64,000 nt of DNA from Sphingobium limneticum (lineage in GTDB: Bacteria; Pseudomonadota; Alphaproteobacteria; Sphingomonadales; Sphingomonadaceae): contig NZ_VYPZ01000019.1 in the NCBI RefSeq assembly GCF_008710155.1, positions 1 to 64,000 of the forward strand, read 5' to 3'. The translations under genes were made by a program, and so were the position numbers. This document shows positions 44,068-52,444 of this stretch, piece by piece. Position 1 is the stretch's first letter. Every line of letters starts with the position of its first letter. The notes below the pieces were generated by a model that worked only from the letters and a program-made list of their open reading frames with translations, made no database searches and was not told the origin of the DNA.

Positions 44068-44092
44068 GGCCGGACCCCGGAAGGCCCGGCCC
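44067..44092. terminator. bidirectional hairpin between c-di-GMP gene and RcnB-like gene
   Basis: GGGCCGG (44067-44073) pairs with CCGGCCC (44086-44092); the 26-base hairpin overlaps the stop of the plus-strand gene and lies 7 bases from the end of the convergent minus-strand gene. No clear T run. Confidence 0.5.
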
Positions 44093-44098
44093 CGATGC

Positions 44099-45217
44099 TT
44101 ATTTGCAGTGACAGCTCCGTACCGCGCGACGGCGCGCGGCTTTGCGATAGGGGACCGTTTCCGTGACATAGGTGGTGGTCGTCGTGGTCGTGACGGCGGG
44201 TTGCACCGTCACGGTCGTCACGATCGGCGCGGGATAATAATAGCCGTTGGCGATATAGCCGCCGCCTTGGCTGACCGACACCGGACCGTTGCCGGCCGAC
44301 CAGTGAGGGCCGCCGGCATAGGGCGGGGCGTCATAGTCGACGCCGGCGCCGCGCACATCGCCTTCGAAATGGCCGTCATAAGTGCCGCTCACCTTCCGCC
44401 CGTCATCGGTGGTCCAGGTGCCGGTCCAGCGGCCTTCATATTCATTGGATGTGGTCACGCCATCGTCGGCGGCACCATAGCCATAATCATAGCCGGCACC
44501 GGGGCGGCGCGGCGGTGGTGGGGCGTTGCGACGCGAGCCATCCTCGGCCTTGTCGATCGCCAAGCCGGCGACGGCGCCGACGCCTGCGCCGATCAGCGTG
44601 CCGGCCGTGCGGTTGCCGCGCCCGGCGATGCGGTTGCCGGCGACACCGCCGACTACTGCGCCTATGGCAGCACCACCAACGCCATTGTCGCGGCGCGGCT
44701 CGTCATAATAGTCGTCGTCGCTATCGGGACCATAGCCGCCCTCGTAACGGCCCCAGTCCACATCGCTGCGGGAATCATAGACCCGGCCATAGCGATCGGT
44801 CATGACCGCATCGTCATAATAGCGCGACCAGCCATAGCCATTAGTCGGCGCGGGCAGGCCGTAAGCACCGTAATTGGCGATATAATAATTAGGGCTGACC
44901 CAATAGCGCGGCAGGACATAGCCATAGACCGGGCGCTGATAGCCGTTCCAGCCACCCGGCGCGCGCCAGCCGGCATACCAGCGGCCATTCTGGCGCGGTC
45001 CCCAGCGATGCCCGCCATTGTTCCACTGACCGTTCCAGGCGCCAGGCCGGGGGGCATGTGTACCGGGGCGAGGTACGACACCACCGGGGCGCGGGCCGTT
45101 CCAGCTCTTGCCCATCACCGGCAGCGCAGCGCCCGCACCGCTCGCGGCAACGGCCGGTGCCGTGACACAGGCCAATGCAGCGCCAGCCCCCAGCAGGAAA
45201 AGAGTTGGCGTTCGCAT
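44099..45217 (-). CDS. RcnB-like protein with glycine-zipper 2TM segment
   Basis: 372 residues, exported (signal peptide to about residue 24). The N-terminal half is Gly/Trp/Tyr/Arg/Asn-rich and carries the RcnB-like segment (YVLPRYWVSPNYY, MTDRYGRVYD). A glycine-zipper pair follows near 185-225 (GGAAIGAVVGGVAGN, TLIGAGVGAVAGLAID), then a low-complexity tail with a Thr run and basic end. RcnB proteins modulate metal export in enterobacteria; a role in the envelope is more general here. ATG 45217 was chosen because GGGAGTG lies upstream and the signal peptide starts there. Confidence 0.82.
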   Translation of the reverse strand: MRTPTLFLLGAGAALACVTAPAVAASGAGAALPVMGKSWNGPRPGGVVPRPGTHAPRPGAWNGQWNNGGHRWGPRQNGRWYAGWRAPGGWNGYQRPVYGYVLPRYWVSPNYYIANYGAYGLPAPTNGYGWSRYYDDAVMTDRYGRVYDSRSDVDWGRYEGGYGPDSDDDYYDEPRRDNGVGGAAIGAVVGGVAGNRIAGRGNRTAGTLIGAGVGAVAGLAIDKAEDGSRRNAPPPPRRPGAGYDYGYGAADDGVTTSNEYEGRWTGTWTTDDGRKVSGTYDGHFEGDVRGAGVDYDAPPYAGGPHWSAGNGPVSVSQGGGYIANGYYYPAPIVTTVTVQPAVTTTTTTTYVTETVPYRKAARRRAVRSCHCK

Positions 45218-45394
45218 GGTTAACACTCCCTGTTTGTGCATGGCGTGCGAACCGGATGCGCAGGCCGAAATCCTAACGCATCATTTAGCATGCTGATCCA
45301 CCGCTATCCATGATTCCCGCCCCGAAATCCTGTCCCGAAACGGGGCGGAAAGCGGAAGCGGGAGGTGGCGGCGAGGGAAAAGAGAGTTAACGGA

Positions 45395-45886
45395 TCAGCC
45401 GATCCGTGCCGCAATGCATGCAGCAAGCGCCTCCAGTCCGCGCGCGTCGTCCGAGTCGAACCGGGCCACGCGGGGGCTGTCGAGGTCGATCACGCCGACC
45501 AGCCGGCCGTCATGCAGCACCGGCACGACGATTTCCGATGCGCTGGCAGCGTCGCAGGCGATATGGCCTGGAAAGGCGTGCACATCCTCCACCAACTGGG
45601 TTTCGCGCGTCGCCGCTGCCGTTCCGCATACGCCGCGCCCGACCGGAATGCGGATGCATGCCGGCTTGCCCTGAAACGGGCCAAGAACCAGCTCATCCTC
45701 CACCATCCGGTAGAAACCGGCCCAGTTGAGGTCGGGGAGGAACTGCCAGAGCAGCGCCGATATATTGGCCATGTTGGCGACCGGATCAGGCTCCGACGCA
45801 GTGAGCGCATCGGCAGCCGATAGCAGGTCGGCATAAAGGGTGGGCTTGTCAGCGGCGGTGGATGCAAAATCGTACATGGCGCCCAT
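45395..45886 (-). CDS. msrC: free methionine-(R)-sulfoxide reductase (GAF domain)
   Basis: 163 residues, a single GAF domain. Three cysteines, Cys77 in PACIRIP, Cys87 in GVCGTA and Cys111 in HIACDA, keep the spacing of the E. coli enzyme (84/94/118), and DLDSPRVARFD is conserved. It reduces free methionine R-sulfoxide in the cytoplasm. A second ATG nine bases on (45877) may be the true start. It stands alone; the RcnB-like gene lies downstream and arfB upstream on the same strand. Confidence 0.9.
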   Translation of the reverse strand: MGAMYDFASTAADKPTLYADLLSAADALTASEPDPVANMANISALLWQFLPDLNWAGFYRMVEDELVLGPFQGKPACIRIPVGRGVCGTAAATRETQLVEDVHAFPGHIACDAASASEIVVPVLHDGRLVGVIDLDSPRVARFDSDDARGLEALAACIAARIG

Positions 45887-45954
45887 ATAAGTGGGAATAA
45901 AGGGCGGAGCCAGTCCCGCGGTTGAATCCGCGCGGATGACCCGCGCATGCTCTG

Positions 45955-46359
45955 TCAGTCCATCTGCACTCTGCCGCGCCCCTGCTTCACCGAGCTGCGT
46001 GCCTTTTTTTCATCGACGCGGCGGGCCTTGGCGGCCTTGCCTGGCTTGGTTGCGATGCGGCGGGCGTCGCGGATGTGGGCCTTGGCGATCATATCGCTCA
46101 GTCGTTCGCGCGCATCCTGCCGGTTCGCTTCCTGCGTGCGGAAGCGGGAGGCCTGGATGACGATCTCGTTCGCCGATGTCAGCCGCGACCCCGCCAGTTC
46201 CTTGAGCTTGCGATAGGCGTAGGGCGGCAGGCCCAGTTTGAACAGGTCGACGCGCAGTTGGACCGTCGTCGCCACCTTGTTGACATTCTGCCCGCCCGGA
46301 CCGCCGCCGGTGATGAAGCGCTCCTCCAGCGCGTCATCGGGAATATCAAATCCCGGCAT
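45955..46359 (-). CDS. arfB: alternative ribosome-rescue factor ArfB
   Basis: 134 residues. The GGQ motif of peptidyl-tRNA hydrolysing release factors is at 22-24 (TGGGPGGQNVNK), and the C-terminus is Lys/Arg-rich (KPGKAAKARRVDEKKARS), which in ArfB inserts into the mRNA channel of stalled ribosomes. Its start lies 14 bases inside the end of the pseudouridine synthase gene, so the two are probably coupled. Confidence 0.94.
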   Translation of the reverse strand: MPGFDIPDDALEERFITGGGPGGQNVNKVATTVQLRVDLFKLGLPPYAYRKLKELAGSRLTSANEIVIQASRFRTQEANRQDARERLSDMIAKAHIRDARRIATKPGKAAKARRVDEKKARSSVKQGRGRVQMD

Positions 46360-47023
46360 CGTCCAGCAGATCCGGGCCGAAGCCGGCCGCTGTAAAAGTG
46401 TCGGGCAGGGGCGCCGTGGCGGCCGCAGCGGGCTTGTCTCCGCGCGCGATGCTCAGGAACCGGCTGTGGAGCAGCATCTTGCCCTCTCCATTGCCGTAGA
46501 CCGGGTCGCCGACGATGCCGAAGCCCAGGCCGTGCAGGGTGTGGACGCGGATCTGGTGGGTGCGGCCGGTCTGCGGCGTGAAGGCGATGAGCGCGCGGCC
46601 ATCCTTTTCCGCGATCTTGCGCCAGTGGGTGATGGCGTTCTTGCCAGCCTTGGCCGGGATCATGCGCCAGCCCTGCGATTCGCTGCTGATCTTCTTGAGC
46701 GCCAATTCGATCGTGCCGCTGTCTTCCGCAGGCACGCCATCGACCACGGCGACATAGCGTTTCTCGACCGTGCCGGCCTCGAACGCGGCGGCGAAGCGCT
46801 TGTGCGCCTTGGGATTGCGGGCGAGCAGCAGGCAGCCGCTGGTGTCGCGGTCCAGCCGGTGGACCGGCAGCGGCCAGCGCTGGAAGCCGAAGGTCAAAGA
46901 AGCGAGGTGATTTTCGAGCGCCAGCGATCCGTCGCGCGGCGCATCGACTGGCAGGCCGGCCGGCTTGTCGAGGATCAGCGCCTCGCCATCAATGAACAGG
47001 ACTTTGTCGTCAAACAGGGACAA
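46346..47023 (-). CDS. RluA-family RNA pseudouridine synthase
   Basis: 225 residues. The catalytic motif HRLDRDTSG holds Asp58, KPAGLPVD and QTGRTHQIRVH are intact. There is no S4 domain, so this is the short RluA type; the exact uridine (23S rRNA or tRNA) cannot be fixed from sequence. It precedes and overlaps arfB, linking RNA modification and ribosome rescue in one transcript. Divergent acyltransferase upstream. Confidence 0.93.
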   Translation of the reverse strand: MSLFDDKVLFIDGEALILDKPAGLPVDAPRDGSLALENHLASLTFGFQRWPLPVHRLDRDTSGCLLLARNPKAHKRFAAAFEAGTVEKRYVAVVDGVPAEDSGTIELALKKISSESQGWRMIPAKAGKNAITHWRKIAEKDGRALIAFTPQTGRTHQIRVHTLHGLGFGIVGDPVYGNGEGKMLLHSRFLSIARGDKPAAAATAPLPDTFTAAGFGPDLLDDAGI

Positions 47024-47088
47024 GAGGGGTATCCGATCGGAGTAAAAAAGAGTGGGTCAATTGACGCGCGCGCGGCTTCCTATAGGCG

Positions 47089-48057
47089 GTGGGGACGATG
47101 GACAACAGGGGGCATGACGCAAGCAAGGCGCAATTTCGGCTCGACTGGGTCGATGTGGCGCGCGGGATCGGCATCATTGCGGTGGTCATCGGCCATGTGT
47201 GGACGCGCGGGGGCGTGCGCGACGCCATGTATAGTTTCCATATGCCGCTCTTCTTCCTGCTGTCGGGCATGTTGTCCCGGCCTCATCCCATCATTTCCTT
47301 TACCCGGCGGCAGATATTCGGGCAGATGCGGCCCTATGCCGCGTTCCTGACCCTGTTGATCCTGGTCGACCAGATCGTCGAGCCGCTGAAAGGCGGGCGG
47401 CCCATTTTTCATCAATGGCCCGAGGATCTGGTGCCGATCCTGCTGGGCGGCTTCTGGCTGCGGGGGCCTTATACCATTTTCTGGTTCGTCCCCTGCCTTC
47501 TGATCGCGCGCCTGTTGTTCAACGCCGTGCTGCTGCGCTGGCCCGATGTGCTGGACCGGCGCTGGGCGTTCGTCCTGCTGCCGACCGTCATCCTTGCCTA
47601 TGCAGCGGGCCACTTCACGGAGGCGTCGCCGCTGGGGTTACTGAGCGTGCCGATGGCGTTCGTCCTTCTGTGGGCGGGTGCGGTGTGGCCGCGGGTCCGC
47701 TGGCATAATGGCCTGATCGGGCCGCTCGCCCTGCTGGCCTTGGTCGGGCTGGCGGGGATCGCGCCTACGCTGAACATGAAGGTCGCGGACTATGGCTGGC
47801 CATTGGTGTCGATCGGGTCGGCGGTGGCGACATGCCTGCTGCTGTTCCGCCTGTCGGCCCGGATCGCGCCCTTTGCCGGACCGGTCGCGGCGCTGGGGCG
47901 GGCGTCGCTGGTGATCATGTACCTGCATGTCGCGCTGATCCATTATGGATCGCCCTATCTGGCCAAGCCCTGGCTGCTCGCGCTGGCGCTGGCGCTGCCT
48001 TTCGGCCTCCACGCCCTGATCCGCCGGTCGCGCGTCGCGACCCGTATCCTGCTTTAG
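47089..48057 (+). CDS. acyltransferase family 3 membrane protein
   Basis: 322 residues with about ten TM helices. The family signature WVDVARGIGIIAVVIGHVW includes the conserved His, and FHMPLFFLLSGML follows. These enzymes O-acylate polysaccharides or lipids at the membrane; the present substrate is unknown but the XrtA polysaccharide is one possibility (inference only). ATG 47089 versus 47098 is not decided by a ribosome binding site. It converges with the Thr/Pro-rich gene, overlapping by four bases. Confidence 0.87.
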   Translation: MGTMDNRGHDASKAQFRLDWVDVARGIGIIAVVIGHVWTRGGVRDAMYSFHMPLFFLLSGMLSRPHPIISFTRRQIFGQMRPYAAFLTLLILVDQIVEPLKGGRPIFHQWPEDLVPILLGGFWLRGPYTIFWFVPCLLIARLLFNAVLLRWPDVLDRRWAFVLLPTVILAYAAGHFTEASPLGLLSVPMAFVLLWAGAVWPRVRWHNGLIGPLALLALVGLAGIAPTLNMKVADYGWPLVSIGSAVATCLLLFRLSARIAPFAGPVAALGRASLVIMYLHVALIHYGSPYLAKPWLLALALALPFGLHALIRRSRVATRILL

Positions 48058-48533
48058 CTGTCCCGGATCAGCGACATGCGATCGTCCACGCCGGCGCGGG
48101 CGACGATGCTGTAGGCGGCCTGCGCTATGACCTGCGCCTGCGTCAGTGCCGCGCCATCCTTTTCCCGCTGGGCGGAGGCGATGGGATCGGCGACGGCGGA
48201 TGCCTGGGGGGAGGCATAATAATTTGTTTCGGCAAGACGATCGCCGAGCGTCGCGCGGACAGGGGTTTGCGACGCGGTGCTGGCCGTCACCTGTCGCGGG
48301 CCGGTGGAGGGTGCGCTGTAGGTCAGCGGTTCCGTCGTCGTCGGTGCCGTGATGACGACCGCGCTGGTGGTGGAGGGTGCGGGTTCCGTCGCTCCGGGCG
48401 TCGGGGTGGGGGCCGGCGTGGTCGTGCTGCTTTGCGTGGGCGTCGTGGCCGCCACGGCGCCCACGGTGGTTTCCGTCGTCTTCTTTATCTGTCCCCAGGC
48501 ATTGCCGAGGCCGTTACCGATCGCGCCGATCAT
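48054..48533 (-). CDS. Thr/Pro/Ala-rich hypothetical protein
   Basis: 159 residues. The ATG at 48533 follows GGGAGAAAATTTA. After MIGAIGNGLGNAWGQIKKT comes a low-complexity stretch of Thr, Pro, Ser and Ala (about 20-90), then a more ordered C-terminal part (ADPIASAQREKDGAALTQAQVIAQAAYSIVARAG). No signal peptide or family was recognised. Its stop overlaps that of the convergent acyltransferase gene. Confidence 0.6.
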   Translation of the reverse strand: MIGAIGNGLGNAWGQIKKTTETTVGAVAATTPTQSSTTTPAPTPTPGATEPAPSTTSAVVITAPTTTEPLTYSAPSTGPRQVTASTASQTPVRATLGDRLAETNYYASPQASAVADPIASAQREKDGAALTQAQVIAQAAYSIVARAGVDDRMSLIRDS

Positions 48534-48617
48534 TAAATTTTCTCCCGTCCCCGCCGTTCTTATCCGTGCTGGCGCCTTCCATGCCCTCAACGAAGAAGGT
48601 TCGTGCCCCGTTAAGCC

Positions 48618-49481
48618 TTAATGGACATGCCGCAGCTTGTCCGGGTTGCGCATGATGTAGATGGCGCGGACCATGCCATCGGCGATATCGAGCGCAGTGG
48701 TCTGCAGCTCGCCATCCGCCTCGCGCGTGACGAAGCCGGGCAGGCCGTTGATCAGGCAGGTGCGCAGCAGCGTCGATCCATGTTTGCGGAAATTGACCGC
48801 CAGCGCCCGATGCAGTTGCATGACCTGACCAAAGCCCAGTGCCGGGCGGACGGTCGCGGGACGCTTGCCGCCGCCATCGCTGTGCAGGCTGACGTCGGCG
48901 GCGAGCAAGGCGCCGAGGCCGGTCATGTCGCCGCTGCGCGAGGCGGCGAAGAAAGCGGTGGCGATGTCCATGCCGCGCTGCTTTTCGACCTGGAAACGCG
49001 GCCGAGCGTCGCGCACATGGGTGCGGGCGCGGGCGGCCAGTTGACGGCAGGCGGCGGGATCGCGCTGGATCGTGACCGCGACTTCCTCGAACCCCAGGCC
49101 GAAGACATCGTGGAGCAGGAAGGCGGCCCGCTCCAGCGGGGATAGCCGTTCCAGCGCCAGCATCAGCGGCAGGGTGACGTCTTCTTCATCCTCGTCCGCT
49201 TGCTCGAACAGAGGCTCGGGCAGCCAAGGCCCTACATAGGTTTCGCGGCGCACCCGCGCGGATTTCAGCTGATCGAGGCAGAGGCGCGTCACCGTGCGGC
49301 GCAGAAAGGCCTCGGGCTCGCGAATGTCGGTGCGGTCGGTGCCCATCCAGCGGAGGAAGGCATCCTGCACCACATCCTCGGCATCGGCGACGGAACCCAG
49401 CATGCGATAGGCCACGCGGATGAGGCGGGGACGCAGCGGGTCGAAACTGGCGGCTGCGTCCATCTGCGTCCCCCGTTCCAT
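48618..49481 (-). CDS. ECF41-type RNA polymerase sigma factor
   Basis: 287 residues, longer than simple ECF factors. Sigma2 (RVAYRMLGSVADAEDVVQDAFLRW) and sigma4 (LSPLERAAFLLHDVFGLGFEEVA) are followed by a SnoaL-like C-terminal domain that in ECF41 factors replaces a separate anti-sigma. The WLPEPL linker motif is present. Its start overlaps the stop of a carboxymuconolactone-decarboxylase-family gene (ATGA), the partner typical of this group. A second ATG at 49463 is possible. Confidence 0.92.
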   Translation of the reverse strand: MERGTQMDAAASFDPLRPRLIRVAYRMLGSVADAEDVVQDAFLRWMGTDRTDIREPEAFLRRTVTRLCLDQLKSARVRRETYVGPWLPEPLFEQADEDEEDVTLPLMLALERLSPLERAAFLLHDVFGLGFEEVAVTIQRDPAACRQLAARARTHVRDARPRFQVEKQRGMDIATAFFAASRSGDMTGLGALLAADVSLHSDGGGKRPATVRPALGFGQVMQLHRALAVNFRKHGSTLLRTCLINGLPGFVTREADGELQTTALDIADGMVRAIYIMRNPDKLRHVH

Positions 49482-49936
49482 CAGGCGGCTGCCTTCATCG
49501 GCATATCATACCAGAGGTCGAAGCCGATCGCGATGCGGTTCCAGCCGTTGATGATGTTGATCATCAGGGTCAGATTGACCTGTTCCTCCTCGGTAAATTC
49601 CCAGTTGAGCGCTTCTTTCGCGGCGCCATGCGTATGGCCCTCCGACAGGGTGGTCAGCGCTTCGGTCCAGGCCAGCGCGGCGCGTTCGCGGTCGGTGTAA
49701 CAGGGGGCTTCGCGCCAGGCGGAGAGGAGGTAGATGCGCTGTTCGCTCTCCCCCTTCGCGCGGGCTTCGTAGGTGTGCATGTTGATGCAATTGGCGCAGC
49801 CGTTGATCTGCGACGCGCGGATCTTCACCAGTTCGATCAGGCTGGATTCCAGGCTGTCGCCGATGGTGGCGGAGAGCGCCGTCCAGCTTTTCATCAGCTG
49901 CGGTGCGGCGGCATAGGGGTTGATCTTGTCGGTCAT
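49481..49936 (-). CDS. carboxymuconolactone decarboxylase / AhpD-like protein
   Basis: 151 residues. The AhpD-like CxxC-x3-H motif is Cys47-Ala-Asn-Cys50 with His54 (CANCINMHTYEA). Start ATG 49936 has AAGGACTG upstream. Such proteins detoxify peroxides or related compounds and are the usual targets and partners of ECF41 sigma factors. It overlaps the sigma gene by four bases. Confidence 0.92.
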   Translation of the reverse strand: MTDKINPYAAAPQLMKSWTALSATIGDSLESSLIELVKIRASQINGCANCINMHTYEARAKGESEQRIYLLSAWREAPCYTDRERAALAWTEALTTLSEGHTHGAAKEALNWEFTEEEQVNLTLMINIINGWNRIAIGFDLWYDMPMKAAA

Positions 49937-50343
49937 GATGCAGTCCTTTCGCTTGGGGTCTGCTGGCATGACGAGATGGGCCGGGCGGATGTGACATGGG
50001 GGCATGATTTTTTCGCCCGACGGTGACGCGGTTCGGGACGCGACGAGCGAAGTTCACACCGTTGCAGGGTTTTTTGGGCGGCAAGCGCTCGTGAGGCGTT
50101 CGCGAAGCGCCCCCAGCGCGACAGGGGCGCGACAGGGGCGCGACGAGTGGGCGACACAGGAGCGACAGACGCGCGACACCTGCGGGCCATGAAGGCGACC
50201 GGGCCGCGACCGGTGGGCGACGCACAGGCGGCGCGGGTGGGCAGGGGGTGTGAGGTGAGGGCGGCCTGATCCATAACGGGGGAGTAGATCAGGCGAAATC
50301 CTATTTTGGAAGGCTGTTGGAGTGGTGAAAGAGCCCTGCGGCT

Positions 50344-50790
50344 CCCCTCCCTGAAAGGGAGGGGCTGGGGGTGGGTAGCGCGCGGAGCGCGTATCGCTAT
50401 CATAGGATCATGCGTCGCATCCCCGAGCATATGACGGCCAATGCCCGTGCCCTGCGAAACGGGCAGACCGATGTCGAGCGGCTCGTTTGGCGAGAATTAC
50501 GTCGGTATCGGCCACGCTTCACCCGCCAACTGGTCGTCGGCCCCTATATATTGGACATGGCTTGTCGAACCGCGAAGTTGGCGCTGGAATTTGATGGCTC
50601 TCAGCATGGCGATAACCAGGCCTATGATGCCCGCCGGTCCATTTTTCTTGAAGAAGCGGGGTGGGTGGTTCTGCGATTCTGGAACAATGAGGTGTTCGAC
50701 AATCTGGAAGGGGTGTTGACCGCCATCTTGGACAAGGCCGCCGAGTGCCTCGGCGGAACCCACCCCCAACCCCTCCCTTTCAGGGAGGGG
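50344..50790. mobile_element. hairpin-capped element carrying a DUF559 nuclease gene
   Basis: Left cap CCCCTCCCT (50344-50352) with AGGGAGGGG (50356-50364); right cap CCCCTCCCT (50770-50778) with AGGGAGGGG (50782-50790). Just inside, GGGGGTGGGT on the left faces ACCCACCCCC on the right in inverse orientation, and an 8-bp stem CCGCCGAG-TGC-CTCGGCGG (50738-50756) precedes the right end. The same ends, without a gene, occur at 4943-5062. It carries the DUF559 gene, whose last codons run through the right end. No target duplication was identified. Confidence 0.65.
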
Positions 50791-50811
50791 AGAAAAAGAG
50801 GCGCGAATTAG
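50410..50811 (+). CDS. DUF559 (Vsr-like) endonuclease domain protein
   Basis: 133 residues. The DUF559 fold, related to very-short-patch-repair and PD-(D/E)XK nucleases, shows TDVERLVWRELRR, YILDM (Asp49), ALEFDGSQH (Glu60, Asp62, His66) and GWVVLRFWNNEV. It lies inside a hairpin-capped element, and its C-terminus GGTHPQPLPFREG is encoded by the right-hand repeat itself, with the stop codon 21 bases beyond. ATG 50410 was chosen; 50431 is possible. It could be the transposition/excision nuclease of the element or only a passenger (inference). Confidence 0.85.
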   Translation: MRRIPEHMTANARALRNGQTDVERLVWRELRRYRPRFTRQLVVGPYILDMACRTAKLALEFDGSQHGDNQAYDARRSIFLEEAGWVVLRFWNNEVFDNLEGVLTAILDKAAECLGGTHPQPLPFREGRKRGAN

Positions 50812-50815
50812 ACAT

Positions 50816-50857
50816 GCAAAAAGGGGCTGGCGCATAGTCCCGATGCGCCAGCCCCTT
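50816..50857 (-). terminator. strong intrinsic terminator of wrbA
   Basis: A perfect 15-bp stem (50821-50835 with 50843-50857) with a seven-base loop; on the minus strand it is followed by TTTTT (50816-50820). It lies 44 bases after the wrbA stop codon and also next to the end of the DUF559 gene. Confidence 0.85.
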
Positions 50858-50901
50858 ACGGCCATTTGCATGCCGCACGCCTTAGACGGCGTGCGTGCCC
50901 G

Positions 50902-51501
50902 TCAGCCGTGCAGCTTGATCGCGGTTTCGGCGATGCGGCGGCCCTGATAGCGAGCGCCATCCAGTTCCTCTTCGCTGGGCTGGCGGCTGCCGTCGCCGTC
51001 GGCCAGCGTGGTCGCGCCATAGGGCGATCCGCCGCGTACCTTGTCCACGCCCATCTGGCCCGCAAAGCCATAGTCGAGGCCGACGATGGTCATGCCGAAA
51101 TGCAGCAGGTTGGTGATGATCGAGAAGAGGGTGACTTCCTGGCCGCCATGCTGCGACGCGGTCGAGGTGAAGGCGCCGCCGACCTTGCCGTTCAGCGCGC
51201 CGCGCGCCCACAGGCCGCCGGCCTGGTCGAGGAAGGCCGCCAACTGGCTGGACATGCGGCCAAAGCGGGTGCCGGTGCCCACGATGATCGCGTCATAATC
51301 CGCCAATTCCGCGACGGTGGCGATCGGTGCTTCCTGATCCAGCTTGAAATGCGCGCCCTGCGCGATTTCCAGCGGCACGGTTTCGGGTACGCGCTTGATG
51401 TCGACGGTCGCGCCGGCAGCGGCCGCGCCTTCGGCCACGGCCTTCGCCATGGTTTCGATATGCCCGTAGGAAGAATAATAGAGAACCAGAACCTTAGCCA
51501 T
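50902..51501 (-). CDS. wrbA: NAD(P)H:quinone oxidoreductase, WrbA type IV
   Basis: 199 residues, flavodoxin-like. FMN-binding [12 protein letters not shown] at the start and [19 protein letters not shown] in the middle are diagnostic; it reduces quinones by two electrons to guard against redox cycling. A GGAGACGC-like site precedes the ATG. It is encoded downstream of a pirin gene on the same strand, with a LysR regulator divergent from both, a typical quinone/oxidative-stress module. Confidence 0.95.
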   Translation of the reverse strand: MAKVLVLYYSSYGHIETMAKAVAEGAAAAGATVDIKRVPETVPLEIAQGAHFKLDQEAPIATVAELADYDAIIVGTGTRFGRMSSQLAAFLDQAGGLWARGALNGKVGGAFTSTASQHGGQEVTLFSIITNLLHFGMTIVGLDYGFAGQMGVDKVRGGSPYGATTLADGDGSRQPSEEELDGARYQGRRIAETAIKLHG

Positions 51502-51617
51502 GATGCGTCTCCTGTTCGATGGGTGGGGAAAGGGATGGCCGCCCGCGCCAAGGGAGGGGTATTGCGCGAGCGGCCCGGCCCGTCCGAGGGGAGGGGGATG
51601 GACGGGCCAAAGGGGTG

Positions 51618-52337
51618 TTAGATGCTGTCCACCAGGACGATTTCGGCATCCTCCTGAGCGGTGATGGTGATTGGCGCGCCGCTGATGATCGCCGCGCCGT
51701 CGCGCGCCTCGAAGGGCTGACCGTCAATCTCGATGCGGCCCGTTGCCGGGACCAGATAGAGGTGGCGGCCTTCCTCCGTCGCGTAGGTCACGCTCTCACC
51801 CGCCTTTATCGTGCCGCCCAGCAGGCGGGCGTCGGCGCGGATGCGCAGCGCTTCGCGGTCTTCGTCATAGCCGCTGGCCAGAACCCGAAGCGCGCCCGAA
51901 CGGTCGTCCTTCGGGAAAGGCTTGGCACCCCAGCAGGGCTGACCGCCGCGTGTGCGGGGAATGACCCAGATCTGGAAGAGGGTGGTGGTTTCATCCTCCA
52001 GATTATATTCGGCGTGGCGAATGCCGGTGCCGGCCGACATCACCTGAACATCGCCGGCCGCCGTACGACCCTGATTGCCCAGGCTGTCGTTGTGCGTGAT
52101 GGCGCCGGTGCGGACATAGGTGATGATTTCCATGTCGGCATGCGGATGCGGCGGAAAGCCCGAACGCGGGCCGATCTCATCGTCATTCCACACCCGGATC
52201 GCGCCCCAGTGGACGCGGTCCTCATCATGATAATCGGCGAAGGAAAAATGGTGGCGCGCGTTCAGCCAGCCATGGTCGGCATGGCCAAGCGACGCGAACG
52301 GGCGGCGCTCGATGCGGCTCGCTGTCGTGATGCTCAT
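51618..52337 (-). CDS. pirin family protein (YhaK-like)
   Basis: 239 residues, bicupin. The metal ligands lie in [13 protein letters not shown] and further in GIRHAEYN. Family members are cytoplasmic, some with quercetinase activity and sensitive to oxidants. First gene of the pirin-wrbA unit (116-base gap to wrbA), divergent from the LysR regulator that is likely to control it. Confidence 0.93.
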   Translation of the reverse strand: MSITTASRIERRPFASLGHADHGWLNARHHFSFADYHDEDRVHWGAIRVWNDDEIGPRSGFPPHPHADMEIITYVRTGAITHNDSLGNQGRTAAGDVQVMSAGTGIRHAEYNLEDETTTLFQIWVIPRTRGGQPCWGAKPFPKDDRSGALRVLASGYDEDREALRIRADARLLGGTIKAGESVTYATEEGRHLYLVPATGRIEIDGQPFEARDGAAIISGAPITITAQEDAEIVLVDSI

Positions 52338-52405
52338 GTGGCGTTACCTTTCGTTGCGGAGGCAGATGCTTCCGCTTGCTTTCCACCAATCTAGCCATCA
52401 GGGTC

Positions 52406-52441
52406 GTTTCTTAAACCGGCAGCTTTGAAACGGATTGTTTC
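52406..52441. promoter_or_regulatory. LysR-type operator candidate
   Basis: Three half sites: GTTTC (52406-52410), GAAAC (52427-52431) and GTTTC (52437-52441). The last two form an inverted pair spaced by five bases, ending four bases before the LysR start codon, which suggests autorepression as well as control of pirin-wrbA. Motif inferred by eye, no footprint known. Confidence 0.5.
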
Positions 52442-52444
52442 CCG

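Noticed and set aside
44099..45217. RcnB-like protein considered as a PEP-CTERM or curlin-type substrate
   Set aside because: It has no C-terminal PEP motif with TM helix; its hydrophobic glycine-zipper segments are internal.
50344..50811. DUF559 locus considered as an insertion sequence
   Set aside because: No DDE or HUH transposase is encoded; the hairpin caps do not match a known IS end, so it was listed as an element of undefined type.
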